The notes under the pieces are model-generated. The model was not told where the DNA came from. It was given only the letters and a program-made list of their open reading frames with translations, and ran no database searches. This document shows positions 26,032-34,482 of a stretch of 64,000 nucleotides of DNA, in pieces. The DNA is from Oceanobacillus sp. FSL K6-2867 (lineage in GTDB: Bacteria > Bacillota > Bacilli > Bacillales > Amphibacillaceae): positions 2,914,001-2,978,000 of the forward strand of contig NZ_CP150144.1 in the NCBI RefSeq assembly GCF_037963145.1. The letters run 5' to 3'. Positions within the stretch are counted from its first letter, which is position 1; each line of letters starts with the position of its first letter. The translations under genes were made by a program, and so were the position numbers.

Positions 26032-26610
26032 ATGAAATGCCTGACAGCCTTAACGGTTGTTCTTACCCTTTTTCTCGCAGCTTGTGGACAAGATATAGAA
26101 ACAAATATGTCAGAGGAAGTAGAGAACTTTGAGTATACAACACAAGATAATGAAACATTGTCTTTGGAGGAATTAAAAGGAAATTGGTGGATAGCTGATT
26201 TTGTTTTTACGAATTGTACAACAGTTTGCCTGCCAATGACTTCCAATATGACTAAACTCCAAGACAAAATGAAAGAAGAAAAATTAGATGCACAGCTCAT
26301 CTCATTTAGTGTTGACCCAGAGTATGACACACCAGAGGTATTAACAGCGTATGCGAAAAGTTATCAAGCTGATTTGAGCAATTGGACCTTTTTAACTGGC
26401 TATGATTTTCAAACGATAAAAAAGCTATCGATAAAATCATTTAAATCTTTTTTGGAAGAGCCGCAAGATGGCACTGACCAGGTTATCCATGGCACCAGTT
26501 TTTTCTTAGTAAACCCAGAAGGAGAAGTTATTAAACGATACAGTGGTGCTGAATCTGAATCAATAGAAGAAATTATTAACGACCTAAAAATATTACAGGA
26601 ACGATCCTAA
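26032..26610 (+). CDS. Sco1/SenC-family copper chaperone lipoprotein
   Basis: 192 residues with signal peptide and lipobox (FLAAC, Cys18). The thioredoxin-like domain has the copper-binding C62-x3-C66 (NCTTVCLPM) and distal H153 (VIHGTS). Sco proteins metallate the CuA site of cytochrome oxidase or reduce it. It sits between the YcnK-like regulator and a YtkA-like lipoprotein, and together they suggest an envelope copper-supply unit. Confidence 0.9.
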   Translation: MKCLTALTVVLTLFLAACGQDIETNMSEEVENFEYTTQDNETLSLEELKGNWWIADFVFTNCTTVCLPMTSNMTKLQDKMKEEKLDAQLISFSVDPEYDTPEVLTAYAKSYQADLSNWTFLTGYDFQTIKKLSIKSFKSFLEEPQDGTDQVIHGTSFFLVNPEGEVIKRYSGAESESIEEIINDLKILQERS

Positions 26611-26635
26611 ATTAAAAGAATGGAGCAAAAATAAA

Positions 26636-27418
26636 ATGAAAAAAACTTATCTATTAATTATATCCTTCCTAATAGCTGCAGCTTTAACTGCATGTGGAAA
26701 CAGCGGAGAAAATGAGGGAAGTCAAGAATCTGAGGAACTTAAATCACTTGATGTGGAATTTGAAGTTCCTGAAAAAGCTGACGCAGGTGAAACGGTAGAA
26801 TTAAAGGCAGCCGTTACATACGGTGACGAAAAAGTAAAAGATGCAGATGAAGTAGAATTTGAGTACTGGGAACAAGGAAACGAAGAAAACAGTACAAAGG
26901 TAAAAGCTGATAATAAAGGAGATGGCACGTACACTGCAGAAATAACCTTTGATTCAGATGGTATTTATGAAATGTATGCCCACACAACAGCTAGAGATTT
27001 GCACACAATGCCAAAAAAATCAATTACGATTGGTGAAGGTGCAGGAACTGATACAGATACAGGTCATGAAAATGGGCATCATGATGATGCAGCTGGGCAT
27101 GAACATTCTGATCACACCGAAGAATTAGGAATACATTTTATGGAGCCAGAAAAAGTCAATGTGAATCAGGAAATCGATCTTACAGTACACTTGCAAATGG
27201 ACAATGAACCTCTTATGGAAGCTAGTGTCAGTTATGAAATCCTTAATGATAATAATTCAGAAGATCAAGATTGGGTGGAAACGAAAGAAAATGTTTCAGG
27301 CGAATACACTGGTTCATATTCCTTTGAAGAAGATGGTATATATACAATGGTCGTCCATATTGAAAATGACCAGGGTTTGCATGAGCATAAGGAATATCAA
27401 ATTGAAGTGAATCAATAG
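26636..27418 (+). CDS. FixH/YtkA-like lipoprotein with two repeats and a His-rich linker
   Basis: 260 residues with lipobox (ALTAC). Two YtkA-like beta domains (about 38-128 and 168-258) share the pattern DGxYTxxxxFxxDGIYxMxxH. A linker around 135-160 is rich in His and Asp (HENGHHDDAAGHEHSDH), probably metal-binding. It is 25 bases after the Sco gene. A role in copper handling at the outer membrane surface is inferred. Confidence 0.8.
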   Translation: MKKTYLLIISFLIAAALTACGNSGENEGSQESEELKSLDVEFEVPEKADAGETVELKAAVTYGDEKVKDADEVEFEYWEQGNEENSTKVKADNKGDGTYTAEITFDSDGIYEMYAHTTARDLHTMPKKSITIGEGAGTDTDTGHENGHHDDAAGHEHSDHTEELGIHFMEPEKVNVNQEIDLTVHLQMDNEPLMEASVSYEILNDNNSEDQDWVETKENVSGEYTGSYSFEEDGIYTMVVHIENDQGLHEHKEYQIEVNQ

Positions 27419-27470
27419 AGGTTTAAAGAAATTTGCTTGGTATTCAAGAAAATGAACCTTGGAAATTGAG

Positions 27471-27546
27471 AAAGAGGCAGGGACAGGTTAGTGCGTCATT
27501 CGTCTTAACATTAAACACTTTTGTTATGTCTCAGCCTCTTTTTAGA
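27471..27546. terminator. Bidirectional terminator made from the dispersed repeat (inverted partial copy)
   Basis: AAAGAGGCAGGGACA (27471-27485) pairs with TGTCTCAGCCTCTTT (27527-27541), followed by T on the plus strand and by a convergent gene on the other side. Read on the minus strand, the GAGGCTGAGACATAAC...GTGTTTAATGTT segment matches the left arm of the repeat at 50361. The element therefore serves here as a terminator. Confidence 0.75.
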
Positions 27547-27590
27547 ATGACATTCGCATTCCAATGAGTATCTTAAATTGCACGTGCTCT

Positions 27591-28241
27591 TTAGCTGCCA
27601 TTCTCTTTCTTAATCTCATCCAAATAACTATAAATCGTAACCCTCGACGTATTTAATTTCTCAGCCACCTTATCAATGGCTCCTTTAATCAGAAAAATCC
27701 CTTTTTCATCCATAAATTTTACGATTTGGATTTTGTCTTTTCGCTTCAGGCTTTCCACTTCATAACCTTTAATAATAGAATCAATGATTTCATCTGCAAT
27801 CTCAACAACGTTGTCCTTTTGCACTTCAGCTGCTGGTTTGACATACTCTTCTCCAAATGTCATCATATCTTCCACGAATTCTCTCACATGGGAAAGAGAA
27901 TTTAAACGATAATTAATACATAATGCGCCTTTCACTTTTCCAGCTGCATCTCGAATAAGGGATGTAGAAGATTTTATTGATTCTTCATTATGGTCATATG
28001 TCTCGTAACCTGCCACAAAGTCTTCATTAAATTGTCCTGACAGTAGTACCTCTCGAATCAGATGATCAAAGGATTGACCAACCTTTCTTCCAGTAACATG
28101 ATTGTTAATAGCGAAAATTACAGAGTTTTGCGGAGTCGTTAAGTCATGAACAACAACCTCACAGTTTCTACCGAACGTTTTAGCGATCATTTTTGCTGCA
28201 GTTATATAAGGATAGAAAAAATCTTTAGACATTAAAATCAC
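27591..28241 (-). CDS. YheO-like PAS and HTH transcriptional regulator
   Basis: 216 residues. The N-terminal YheO-type PAS domain shows GRNCEVVVHDLTTPQNSVIFAINNHVTGR; the C terminus is an HTH (IDKVAEKLNTSRVTIYSYLDEIKKE). It is divergent from the PLP-enzyme operon that begins 135 bases away, so it probably regulates it. The start is uncertain: GTG at 28241 or ATG at 28232, both behind AGGGAG at non-ideal spacing. Confidence 0.82.
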   Translation of the reverse strand: MILMSKDFFYPYITAAKMIAKTFGRNCEVVVHDLTTPQNSVIFAINNHVTGRKVGQSFDHLIREVLLSGQFNEDFVAGYETYDHNEESIKSSTSLIRDAAGKVKGALCINYRLNSLSHVREFVEDMMTFGEEYVKPAAEVQKDNVVEIADEIIDSIIKGYEVESLKRKDKIQIVKFMDEKGIFLIKGAIDKVAEKLNTSRVTIYSYLDEIKKENGS

Positions 28242-28274
28242 AATCTCCCTAGAAATAAAGCCTATAATTTTTTA

Positions 28275-28303
28275 TTGACGTTTATTTGTTTTATAGATAA
28301 AGT
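28275..28303 (+). promoter_or_regulatory. Promoter for the PLP-enzyme operon
   Basis: TTGACG (28275-28280) and TAAAGT (28298-28303) with a 17-base spacer, pointing toward the threonine-synthase-like gene. Confidence 0.5.
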
Positions 28304-28376
28304 TATATGTATAGTGTGTTTTTAACTAATTATATATAAAAAATTATAGAGAATCAAGTGTTGGAGGTGATTATGC

Positions 28377-29489
28377 ATGAAGGTAAAATACAAATGCAGC
28401 AGATGCGGTGAGATTCACGATCCGCAAACGCTTATTTACCGATGCCCATGTGGAGGATTGCTGGATATTGCGGAGTTTGATATTGATTTTCCACTTGATA
28501 AAATTAAGCAACGAACGCCTTCACTCTGGCGTTATGAGGAAGCATTACCATTCAGTAAATCACAGCAGGTTACGTTAGGGGAAGGCTTTACATCAATGGT
28601 TACAATGGATAATTCTGATAACGTTTTCCTTAAAATGGATTATATGATGCCTACCCTTTCATTTAAGGACCGTGGTGCATCCATGCTCATTACAGCGGCC
28701 AAAGCTTTACATGTAAAACGGATTGTAGCAGATAGCAGTGGTAATGCAGGAACTGCAATTGCTGCCTATGCAGCTAAAGCCCGTATAAAATGCGACATAT
28801 TCGTTCCAGCCAGTACTTCGCCAAATAAATTATCACAGATTAAAGCGTATGGAGCAAAATTACATTTAATCCCTGGAACGAGAGAAGATACGGCGGATGC
28901 TGCAATAAAAGAAGTTGAAGCAAGCGGAAGTTTCTATGCAAGTCATGTTTACAATCCATTTTTCTATCAAGGAACAAAAACCTATGCCTATGAAATCTGG
29001 GAAGATATGAATGGGAATGTTCCAGATGCAATTATTGTCCCTGTTGGAAATGGCACACTGTTGTTAGGGACTTATTATGGTTTTAAAGACTTACATGATA
29101 AAGGTTTAATTCCTAGTATTCCTAAATTTATTGCCGTTCAAGCAGAAGGATGTGCACCATTATTTAAAGCTTTCCAATCGGGAGCGCAAGAGATAGAGCC
29201 TCTAGAACCGAAAGAAACCCAGGCAGAAGGTATTGCGATTGCCAATCCGGCAAGACATCATCAAATATTGCAGGTCATAAAAGAAACCGGTGGAGAAATG
29301 ATAGCTGCACCAGAGCAAAAGATTGAAGATGCGAGACAAGAGCTGGCATATAAAGGCTTCTTCGTTGAGCCAACATCTGCTGCAACGTATGCAGGCTATC
29401 TTACATATGTCGCACAGCAAGGCAATCCTATAAAAAATTTAACGACAGTTATTCCTTTATGTGGAGCAGGTCTCAAAGCAATTAAGTAA
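28377..29489 (+). CDS. Threonine synthase-like PLP enzyme with N-terminal zinc ribbon
   Basis: 370 residues of PLP fold type II. A zinc-ribbon-like start has Cys at 7, 10, 23 and 25. PLP lysine K97 sits in LSFKDRG, and the phosphate loop of the cofactor is in VPVGNGTLLLG. Serine-handling beta-elimination enzymes and true threonine synthases share this architecture. The context (RidA and a D-amino-acid PLP enzyme, no hom or thrB) argues against housekeeping threonine synthesis and for a dehydratase or lyase acting on a hydroxy amino acid; that is inference. Confidence 0.75.
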   Translation: MKVKYKCSRCGEIHDPQTLIYRCPCGGLLDIAEFDIDFPLDKIKQRTPSLWRYEEALPFSKSQQVTLGEGFTSMVTMDNSDNVFLKMDYMMPTLSFKDRGASMLITAAKALHVKRIVADSSGNAGTAIAAYAAKARIKCDIFVPASTSPNKLSQIKAYGAKLHLIPGTREDTADAAIKEVEASGSFYASHVYNPFFYQGTKTYAYEIWEDMNGNVPDAIIVPVGNGTLLLGTYYGFKDLHDKGLIPSIPKFIAVQAEGCAPLFKAFQSGAQEIEPLEPKETQAEGIAIANPARHHQILQVIKETGGEMIAAPEQKIEDARQELAYKGFFVEPTSAATYAGYLTYVAQQGNPIKNLTTVIPLCGAGLKAIK

Positions 29490-29516
29490 ATAAAAAATGA
29501 ATTGGGGGAAGTTCAA

Positions 29517-29903
29517 ATGAAGCCAGTCCATACAGAATATTCGAAGCAGCAGGGTGGCCATTACGTTCCTGGGATGGAATATAATGGAGTGCTTTATATA
29601 TCCGGGCAATTATCGAAAGATCCGCAAACAGGTATGGTTCCATCAGGTGGTATAAAAGCCGAAGCTGAACAAGCATTAGCCAATTTAGAGTTGGTTTTAA
29701 AGGCACGCAGCCTAGTGCGGGAAGATGTTATTTTTTGCAGAGTGTACACACCCGATGTCGTATACTGGGACGAAATTAACGACGTTTATGCAAAATTTTT
29801 TGGTGAACATAAGCCGGCGAGAGCCATTGTGCCTACCAATCCTTTACATTTTGGCTGCTTAATTGAGATAGAGGCAATGGCAGCAATTAAGGAGGTAGAA
29901 TAA
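29517..29903 (+). CDS. RidA-family protein (enamine/imine deaminase)
   Basis: About 128 residues of the YjgF/RidA family, with LYISGQLSKDP and the conserved arginine in FCRVYTPD, and a C-terminal PARAIVPTNPLHFGCLIEIEAMA. RidA proteins hydrolyse reactive 2-aminoacrylate-type enamines released by PLP dehydratases, which matches a location between two PLP enzyme genes. GGGGGAAG precedes ATG 29517; an upstream in-frame TTG is unlikely. Confidence 0.88.
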   Translation: MKPVHTEYSKQQGGHYVPGMEYNGVLYISGQLSKDPQTGMVPSGGIKAEAEQALANLELVLKARSLVREDVIFCRVYTPDVVYWDEINDVYAKFFGEHKPARAIVPTNPLHFGCLIEIEAMAAIKEVE

Positions 29904-29907
29904 ATAA

Positions 29908-31014
29908 ATGCATTATAAAGAAATGGATACACCTGCACTATTAATTGATCAAGACATTCTAATGAGAAATATTAAAGATATGCAAGCATATGCGGATAAG
30001 CAAAACGTGAAATTGCGGCCACATACCAAAACACATAAAATGCCAAAGCTTGCACTATTGCAAGAGAAGCATGGTGCTTCTGGAATTACGGTCGCAAAAG
30101 TAGGAGAAGCAGAAGTAATGGCTCGACACGGTTTAGACAATATTTTTATTGCCAATGAGGTAGTGGGGAAACAGAAAATCCAGCGAATAAGGGAATTGGC
30201 GAATTCAATTAATATATCATTTGGAATTGATTCCGTTTATCAGCTAAATGAAATAGAGGAAGTATTTGAAGGAGCAACAAATAAAGCGCAAGTGCTGATT
30301 GAGATAGAAGTAGGAGAAAACAGATCTGGTGTTATAGAAGAAGAGGTGTTTAGAGAACTCGTGAACGCGGTGAAAAATAGCAGCAATGTAAATCTGAAAG
30401 GTGTATTTTCCCACGATGGCCACACATATGCAGCAGAGAATGTGGAGCATTGTAAAGAGCTCTATACTGCTAGTGCAGAAAGAACATTGCATTTTGCAGG
30501 AATTTGTACAGAATTAGGAGTTTCACCTGAAGTAGTAAGCATCGGTTCTACACCGCCATTTTTATTCGGCTTTGACATTCCAGAAGGTGTAACGGAAATC
30601 AGACCTGGCACCTATATCCTAATGGATGCATCCCAGTCGAATGCATTCGGAAGTTTTGAAAAGGCTGCCGCAACTGTTCTTACCACCATCATAAGCAAGC
30701 CAACAGGTGAGCGTGTCATTACTGATGTAGGAGCAAAAGGAATCACTGCACAAAAGCGAACAAAAGGGATTACCGCAACAACTGGCCTGGGCAAGATAAA
30801 AGAATATGAAGATGTCCATGTTGATGGTGTTTTTGACGAGCATGCAATTATTTATAATAAAGCATTCAGTGAGCAAGTAAATATAGGTGATAAGGTACAA
30901 ATTATACCGAATCATATTTGTCCCGTGTCTAATTTGCATGAGAAGGCTTATTTAATTCAGGATGGGAAGGTTATGGATGAGGTAATTGTGGAGTGTAGGG
31001 GGAAGCTGCAGTAA
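29908..31014 (+). CDS. D-threonine aldolase / D-serine-dehydratase-family PLP enzyme (fold type III)
   Basis: 368 residues with the alanine-racemase-like barrel. The PLP lysine is in RPHTKTHKMPK (about 41), and the metal site near the C terminus is HICPVSNLHEKA. The family includes D-threonine aldolase, D-serine dehydratase and D-threo-3-hydroxyaspartate dehydratase; I cannot choose between them. It starts four bases after the ridA stop. Confidence 0.82.
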   Translation: MHYKEMDTPALLIDQDILMRNIKDMQAYADKQNVKLRPHTKTHKMPKLALLQEKHGASGITVAKVGEAEVMARHGLDNIFIANEVVGKQKIQRIRELANSINISFGIDSVYQLNEIEEVFEGATNKAQVLIEIEVGENRSGVIEEEVFRELVNAVKNSSNVNLKGVFSHDGHTYAAENVEHCKELYTASAERTLHFAGICTELGVSPEVVSIGSTPPFLFGFDIPEGVTEIRPGTYILMDASQSNAFGSFEKAAATVLTTIISKPTGERVITDVGAKGITAQKRTKGITATTGLGKIKEYEDVHVDGVFDEHAIIYNKAFSEQVNIGDKVQIIPNHICPVSNLHEKAYLIQDGKVMDEVIVECRGKLQ

Positions 31015-31031
31015 ATTAAAAAATTTGTACC

Positions 31032-31130
31032 CCCTGCAGACAAGCATCAGCGATACTACTTTATATGGCTGCAATTAGATGAAATTGGCTTTTATAAAGT
31101 AGTACGCATTATAAATTTGCGGCTGCAGGG
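31032..31130. repeat. Nested long inverted repeat between convergent genes
   Basis: Outer arms CCCTGCAG (31032-31039) and CTGCAGGG (31123-31130) enclose perfect 12-bp inner arms TACTACTTTATA (31054-31065) and TATAAAGTAGTA (31093-31104). The right outer arm lies inside the last codons of the minus-strand gene. It may act as a bidirectional terminator, though T tracts are poor. Confidence 0.7.
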
Positions 31131-31471
31131 AATGATTCGGATTGCATTTGTTTTTTGGACGTATTTAGGTATTTATCCCATGAAATCAATACGCTGCATG
31201 CGTTGAGCTGCCGATTCAATTTATAAATATATGCTTTTACTGCTTTATTGTGTTCATTTGTCAGCTTGCTTGCAACAGACGCAATTGCTTTGTACCAAGT
31301 TCCTTCAATTTTTATGGAAATAGGATGGTTTCCTTCAGCAGGCAGCGGTATGTCCGGATGAATAGTTATATCTGCAATTTGGTAATCTAAAAACGTTGTA
31401 CGAATATTTTCACGGGTAATCATACCTTTTGTTTGGTATACACAAGTAAGCATTGTATCTGTATTATTCAT
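31109..31471 (-). CDS. Hypothetical protein, 120 residues
   Basis: I do not recognise this protein. It is soluble, with no signal peptide or membrane segment, and begins MNNTDTMLTCVYQTKGMITRENIRTT. The start at 31471 has a strong AAAGGAGG site at good spacing; an upstream in-frame ATG has none. It is convergent with the D-threonine-aldolase-type gene and its C-terminal codons form part of a long inverted repeat. The C terminus contains the run SESFPAAANL. Confidence 0.65.
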   Translation of the reverse strand: MNNTDTMLTCVYQTKGMITRENIRTTFLDYQIADITIHPDIPLPAEGNHPISIKIEGTWYKAIASVASKLTNEHNKAVKAYIYKLNRQLNACSVLISWDKYLNTSKKQMQSESFPAAANL

Positions 31472-31778
31472 CAATATTCCTCCTTTAAGTTTATTTGTGA
31501 AGTATATCACTTAATTATATTATATATGAAAGCGTATTAATGTAAAGGGGTTAACGGAAAATAGAGCTTTTAATTATGACCAATTTGTGAAGTTGGGAAC
31601 ATAATTGGGAAAAAGGGGAAGTAATGCGCTTCTCTTGATAAATCCATCTTTATATATTGCTTCTGTTCGGTTGTGACTTTATAGTAGCAAACTAATATTT
31701 CACCAACATTGATAGAAGGTAAAAACTATGTAAATAAAATACTGAGAAAAAAGGGGTGGTTATTTAGGGTGATAAAAG

Positions 31779-31797
31779 TTTACTAGATTTTTACTAG
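31779..31797 (+). promoter_or_regulatory. Possible PhoP box upstream of alkaline phosphatase
   Basis: Two copies of TTTACTAG (31779-31786 and 31790-31797) are spaced 11 bases apart, one helical turn. That is the layout of PhoP direct repeats (TTHACA-like hexamers) in Bacillus. The rest of the 396-base gap from 31472 holds no gene. Confidence 0.4.
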
Positions 31798-31867
31798 TGT
31801 GTAACTTCTTTTAGATATCTATCATTTACCCTATTAGTGTAGTAAAAATTTGAGGGGAGCTGTTTGG

Positions 31868-33208
31868 ATGTATAAAAAAATTGGTGCCGTCGTTCTAAGT
31901 GCATCACTTGTATTATCAGGTTTAAGTTTAGGAACTGCAGATGCCGCTAAACCGAATTCAACTAGTAAAAATGGGAATAAAAAGGTAGAGAATGTTATCT
32001 TTATGATCCCTGATGGTTTTAGTGCAAACTATGCGAGCAACTACCGTACATATAAGGGAGAAGAGGCTGTTTGGGATTCACATTTAAAGGGGATGTTCTC
32101 GACATATTCTGCTAACTCTGACATTACAGATTCTGCTGCTGCAGGAACTGCCATGTCTACAGGTGAAAAAACGAATAATGGTGTCATTGGTCAGGATCCA
32201 GAAGGAAACGAGCTTGAGACAATCTTAGAAGCTTCACAGGAAGAGGGAAAGGCATCTGGCCTTGTGGCGACCTCGACAATCACCCATGCAACACCAGCTT
32301 CATTCACAGCACATGTTGATAGCCGAAATAACGAAACAGAGATTGCTAGACAAATGATTGCAAATGAAGTAGATGTTATTCTTGGTGGCGGGAAAAACAA
32401 TTTCTTACCCGACTCTGAAGGTGGAAATCAACAAGAGCTTAACTTAATTGATGAGGCTGAAGAGCAAGGATATGAATTCGTTGAGACGCGTGATCAATTA
32501 CTGGATAATAAACGAATTGCGGTTAATAAGGGAGAAAAGCTTTTAGGCTTATTTGCAGATGATGCACTTGCTCCAGAGTTCCATCGCGCGGAAACAGAAG
32601 AACCAAGCCTTGCTGAAATGACCGAATCTGCAATTGATATTCTGGAAGAAGACAAGGACGGATTTTTCTTAGTTGTTGAAGGAAGTCAAATTGACTGGGC
32701 AGGACATGCGAATGATGCAGCCTGGGCAATGTCAGATGTTGCCGCATTTGAAAAAGCAGTTGAAGAAGCAATCGACTTTGCTGAAAAAGATGGTAAGACA
32801 CTTGTCGTTGTTGGCGGTGACCATGACACAGGAGGAATGACGACTGGTTCAAATGGTTCTATGAATTTAAATGCTGACCTATTAACTAATGTAACTGCAA
32901 CAGGCGATTACATGGCAGCTCAATTAAACGAAGACCGCTCGAATGTTAGTGAGGTTTTGGAAACACATACTGGATTTGAATTAACGGAAGAAGAAGTTCA
33001 AGCAATACAGCAGGCTGAAAATGCTCCGCTTGCCATCAATAAAGTGGTAAGTGATCGTGCGAATGTTGGATGGACAAGTACGAACCATACTGGCGCTGAT
33101 ATTCCAGTTTATGCTTACGGTCCACAATCCCATAAATTCGCGGGATTTCATGATAACACCGACCTTCCAAAGATTATGGCTGAGGCAATGAAGCTGAAGG
33201 AGAGATAA
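31868..33208 (+). CDS. Secreted alkaline phosphatase
   Basis: 446 residues with a signal peptide (cleavage near TADAA, 23-27). PhoA-family active site: metal ligand D49 (MIPDGF), nucleophile S89 (ITDSAAAGTAM), then DWAGHANDA, VVGGDHDTGG and a late TNHTGADI. It hydrolyses phosphomonoesters outside the cell under phosphate limitation. ATG 31868 behind GAGGGGAG is chosen over the upstream TTG. Confidence 0.92.
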   Translation: MYKKIGAVVLSASLVLSGLSLGTADAAKPNSTSKNGNKKVENVIFMIPDGFSANYASNYRTYKGEEAVWDSHLKGMFSTYSANSDITDSAAAGTAMSTGEKTNNGVIGQDPEGNELETILEASQEEGKASGLVATSTITHATPASFTAHVDSRNNETEIARQMIANEVDVILGGGKNNFLPDSEGGNQQELNLIDEAEEQGYEFVETRDQLLDNKRIAVNKGEKLLGLFADDALAPEFHRAETEEPSLAEMTESAIDILEEDKDGFFLVVEGSQIDWAGHANDAAWAMSDVAAFEKAVEEAIDFAEKDGKTLVVVGGDHDTGGMTTGSNGSMNLNADLLTNVTATGDYMAAQLNEDRSNVSEVLETHTGFELTEEEVQAIQQAENAPLAINKVVSDRANVGWTSTNHTGADIPVYAYGPQSHKFAGFHDNTDLPKIMAEAMKLKER

Positions 33209-33258
33209 GAGGGCAGAAACAGCTCTATAGCTTCACTTTAGCATTATACACAAATATT

Positions 33259-33293
33259 AAAACCAGGTCCAAAAAGGAACCTGGTTTTAATAT
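33259..33293. terminator. Bidirectional terminator
   Basis: AAAACCAGGT (33259-33268) and ACCTGGTTTT (33279-33288) form a perfect stem with A and T tracts on both sides, between convergent genes. Confidence 0.88.
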
Positions 33294-33294
33294 T

Positions 33295-34068
33295 TTATAT
33301 GTTGACAGTGACGTCTGCGTTTTTACGCAGTTTCTCAACAAGCTTTTGAGCTGCTTCGCCTTCTTTTTGCATTTTTATTTGTTCTTCAAGATTAGGTTTC
33401 ATTTCCTCAAAAGATGGGACTTCTGCTTCCTCTCCACCCATTTGCTCCTGTTGAGTTTTCATTTGATCATAAGCTTCTTTTAATTCTTCCTCTGTGGGCT
33501 TTGTGTCACCAGACTCGTCTGCAATAAGCTGGTCCACTTTTACTTGCGTTTCAACCTGGGTCATTACCTCTTCTTCAGGAAGACCTTGTTCTTTAAGAGC
33601 GGCCATGAATTCTTTCTTCGATTGAAGCCCATTTTGTTTTACCAAATCATCCACTGTTTTATTGACGTCTTCCTCCGAAGCGGTAAAACCACGGTTGTCC
33701 GCTTCCTGTATGAGAAGTTCCGAACCAATCATGCTTTCAGCAATTTGCTTCTTTAATTGATCCTGATCAAGCTCTTGTCCAGTCATCTGTGACTGCATAG
33801 CCATTTGCTGAAATTGCGCTTGGTACGTAGTTTCAAATTCTTCCTTGCTTATTTCTTCTCCATTTACTTCTGCAACTACTTCCGGAATATCTTCCAAGTC
33901 AGGTTTAGGCATCTCCGGCTGTTCAGCACCTTCACCGTCTCCCTGAGCTTCTTCTTGTGTTTTTGATTCCTCTTTATCGTCTTTAGCCTCCTCATCCCCA
34001 TTACTGCAAGCAGTTATGACAAATACGGATAAGGCGAGGGACAAACCTAATAACCATTTTTTACTCAT
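33295..34068 (-). CDS. SurA_N-type foldase lipoprotein
   Basis: 257 residues. Signal peptide and lipobox (FVITACSNG) give a surface lipoprotein. A Glu/Lys-rich low-complexity linker (about 22-60) precedes a SurA/PrsA N-terminal chaperone domain (AEVNGEEISKEEFETTYQAQFQQM). The parvulin isomerase domain of PrsA is absent, so it is probably a holdase-type chaperone. ATG 34068 has AAAGGAGAA; an upstream ATG extends the frame without support. Confidence 0.82.
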   Translation of the reverse strand: MSKKWLLGLSLALSVFVITACSNGDEEAKDDKEESKTQEEAQGDGEGAEQPEMPKPDLEDIPEVVAEVNGEEISKEEFETTYQAQFQQMAMQSQMTGQELDQDQLKKQIAESMIGSELLIQEADNRGFTASEEDVNKTVDDLVKQNGLQSKKEFMAALKEQGLPEEEVMTQVETQVKVDQLIADESGDTKPTEEELKEAYDQMKTQQEQMGGEEAEVPSFEEMKPNLEEQIKMQKEGEAAQKLVEKLRKNADVTVNI

Positions 34069-34482
34069 GTAACATTCTCCTTTTATTTGAAGATTTGGTT
34101 TAGTGTAACATAACATTATTGATTGTACTAACGATAGCTATAAGAATGATTATATATCACAGGATATTATTTTATCCGTTCATTTAAAAAGTATGATAAG
34201 TTTTACTGCTAAATCTTTTATTTCATAGTCCCGCCAGTTTCTTTAATAAACTGCCACATATAATTGTAAGGAGAACAGGATTTATGAATTTGGAAATAGA
34301 CAGAAGGAAAACGATAATTGACAAGAAGTTGGGAATTAATCAAAATTCGAGTATCGTAAACGAATGTTTGTTGCCTGTCTTGTTTGGATAAGTATAATGA
34401 AGAGTGGTACCTTCACCAACTCTTTGTGGAGCGTACCACTCTTTATTAATTTATTGGTCTTGTTCCAGCTTCCTTATTTAGA
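34069..34482. other. Gap with one hairpin, no gene seen
   Basis: Between the SurA_N gene and the crystallin-like gene. AGAGTGGTAC (34401-34410) and GTACCACTCT (34433-34442) form a 10-bp stem with an internal CCA/TGG pairing; it may end the minus-strand gene at 34483. The remaining sequence shows no supported reading frame. Confidence 0.5.

Noticed and set aside
28377..29489. Ordinary thrC of threonine synthesis
   Set aside because: The operon lacks hom and thrB and instead carries RidA and a D-amino-acid PLP enzyme, so the housekeeping name was not applied.
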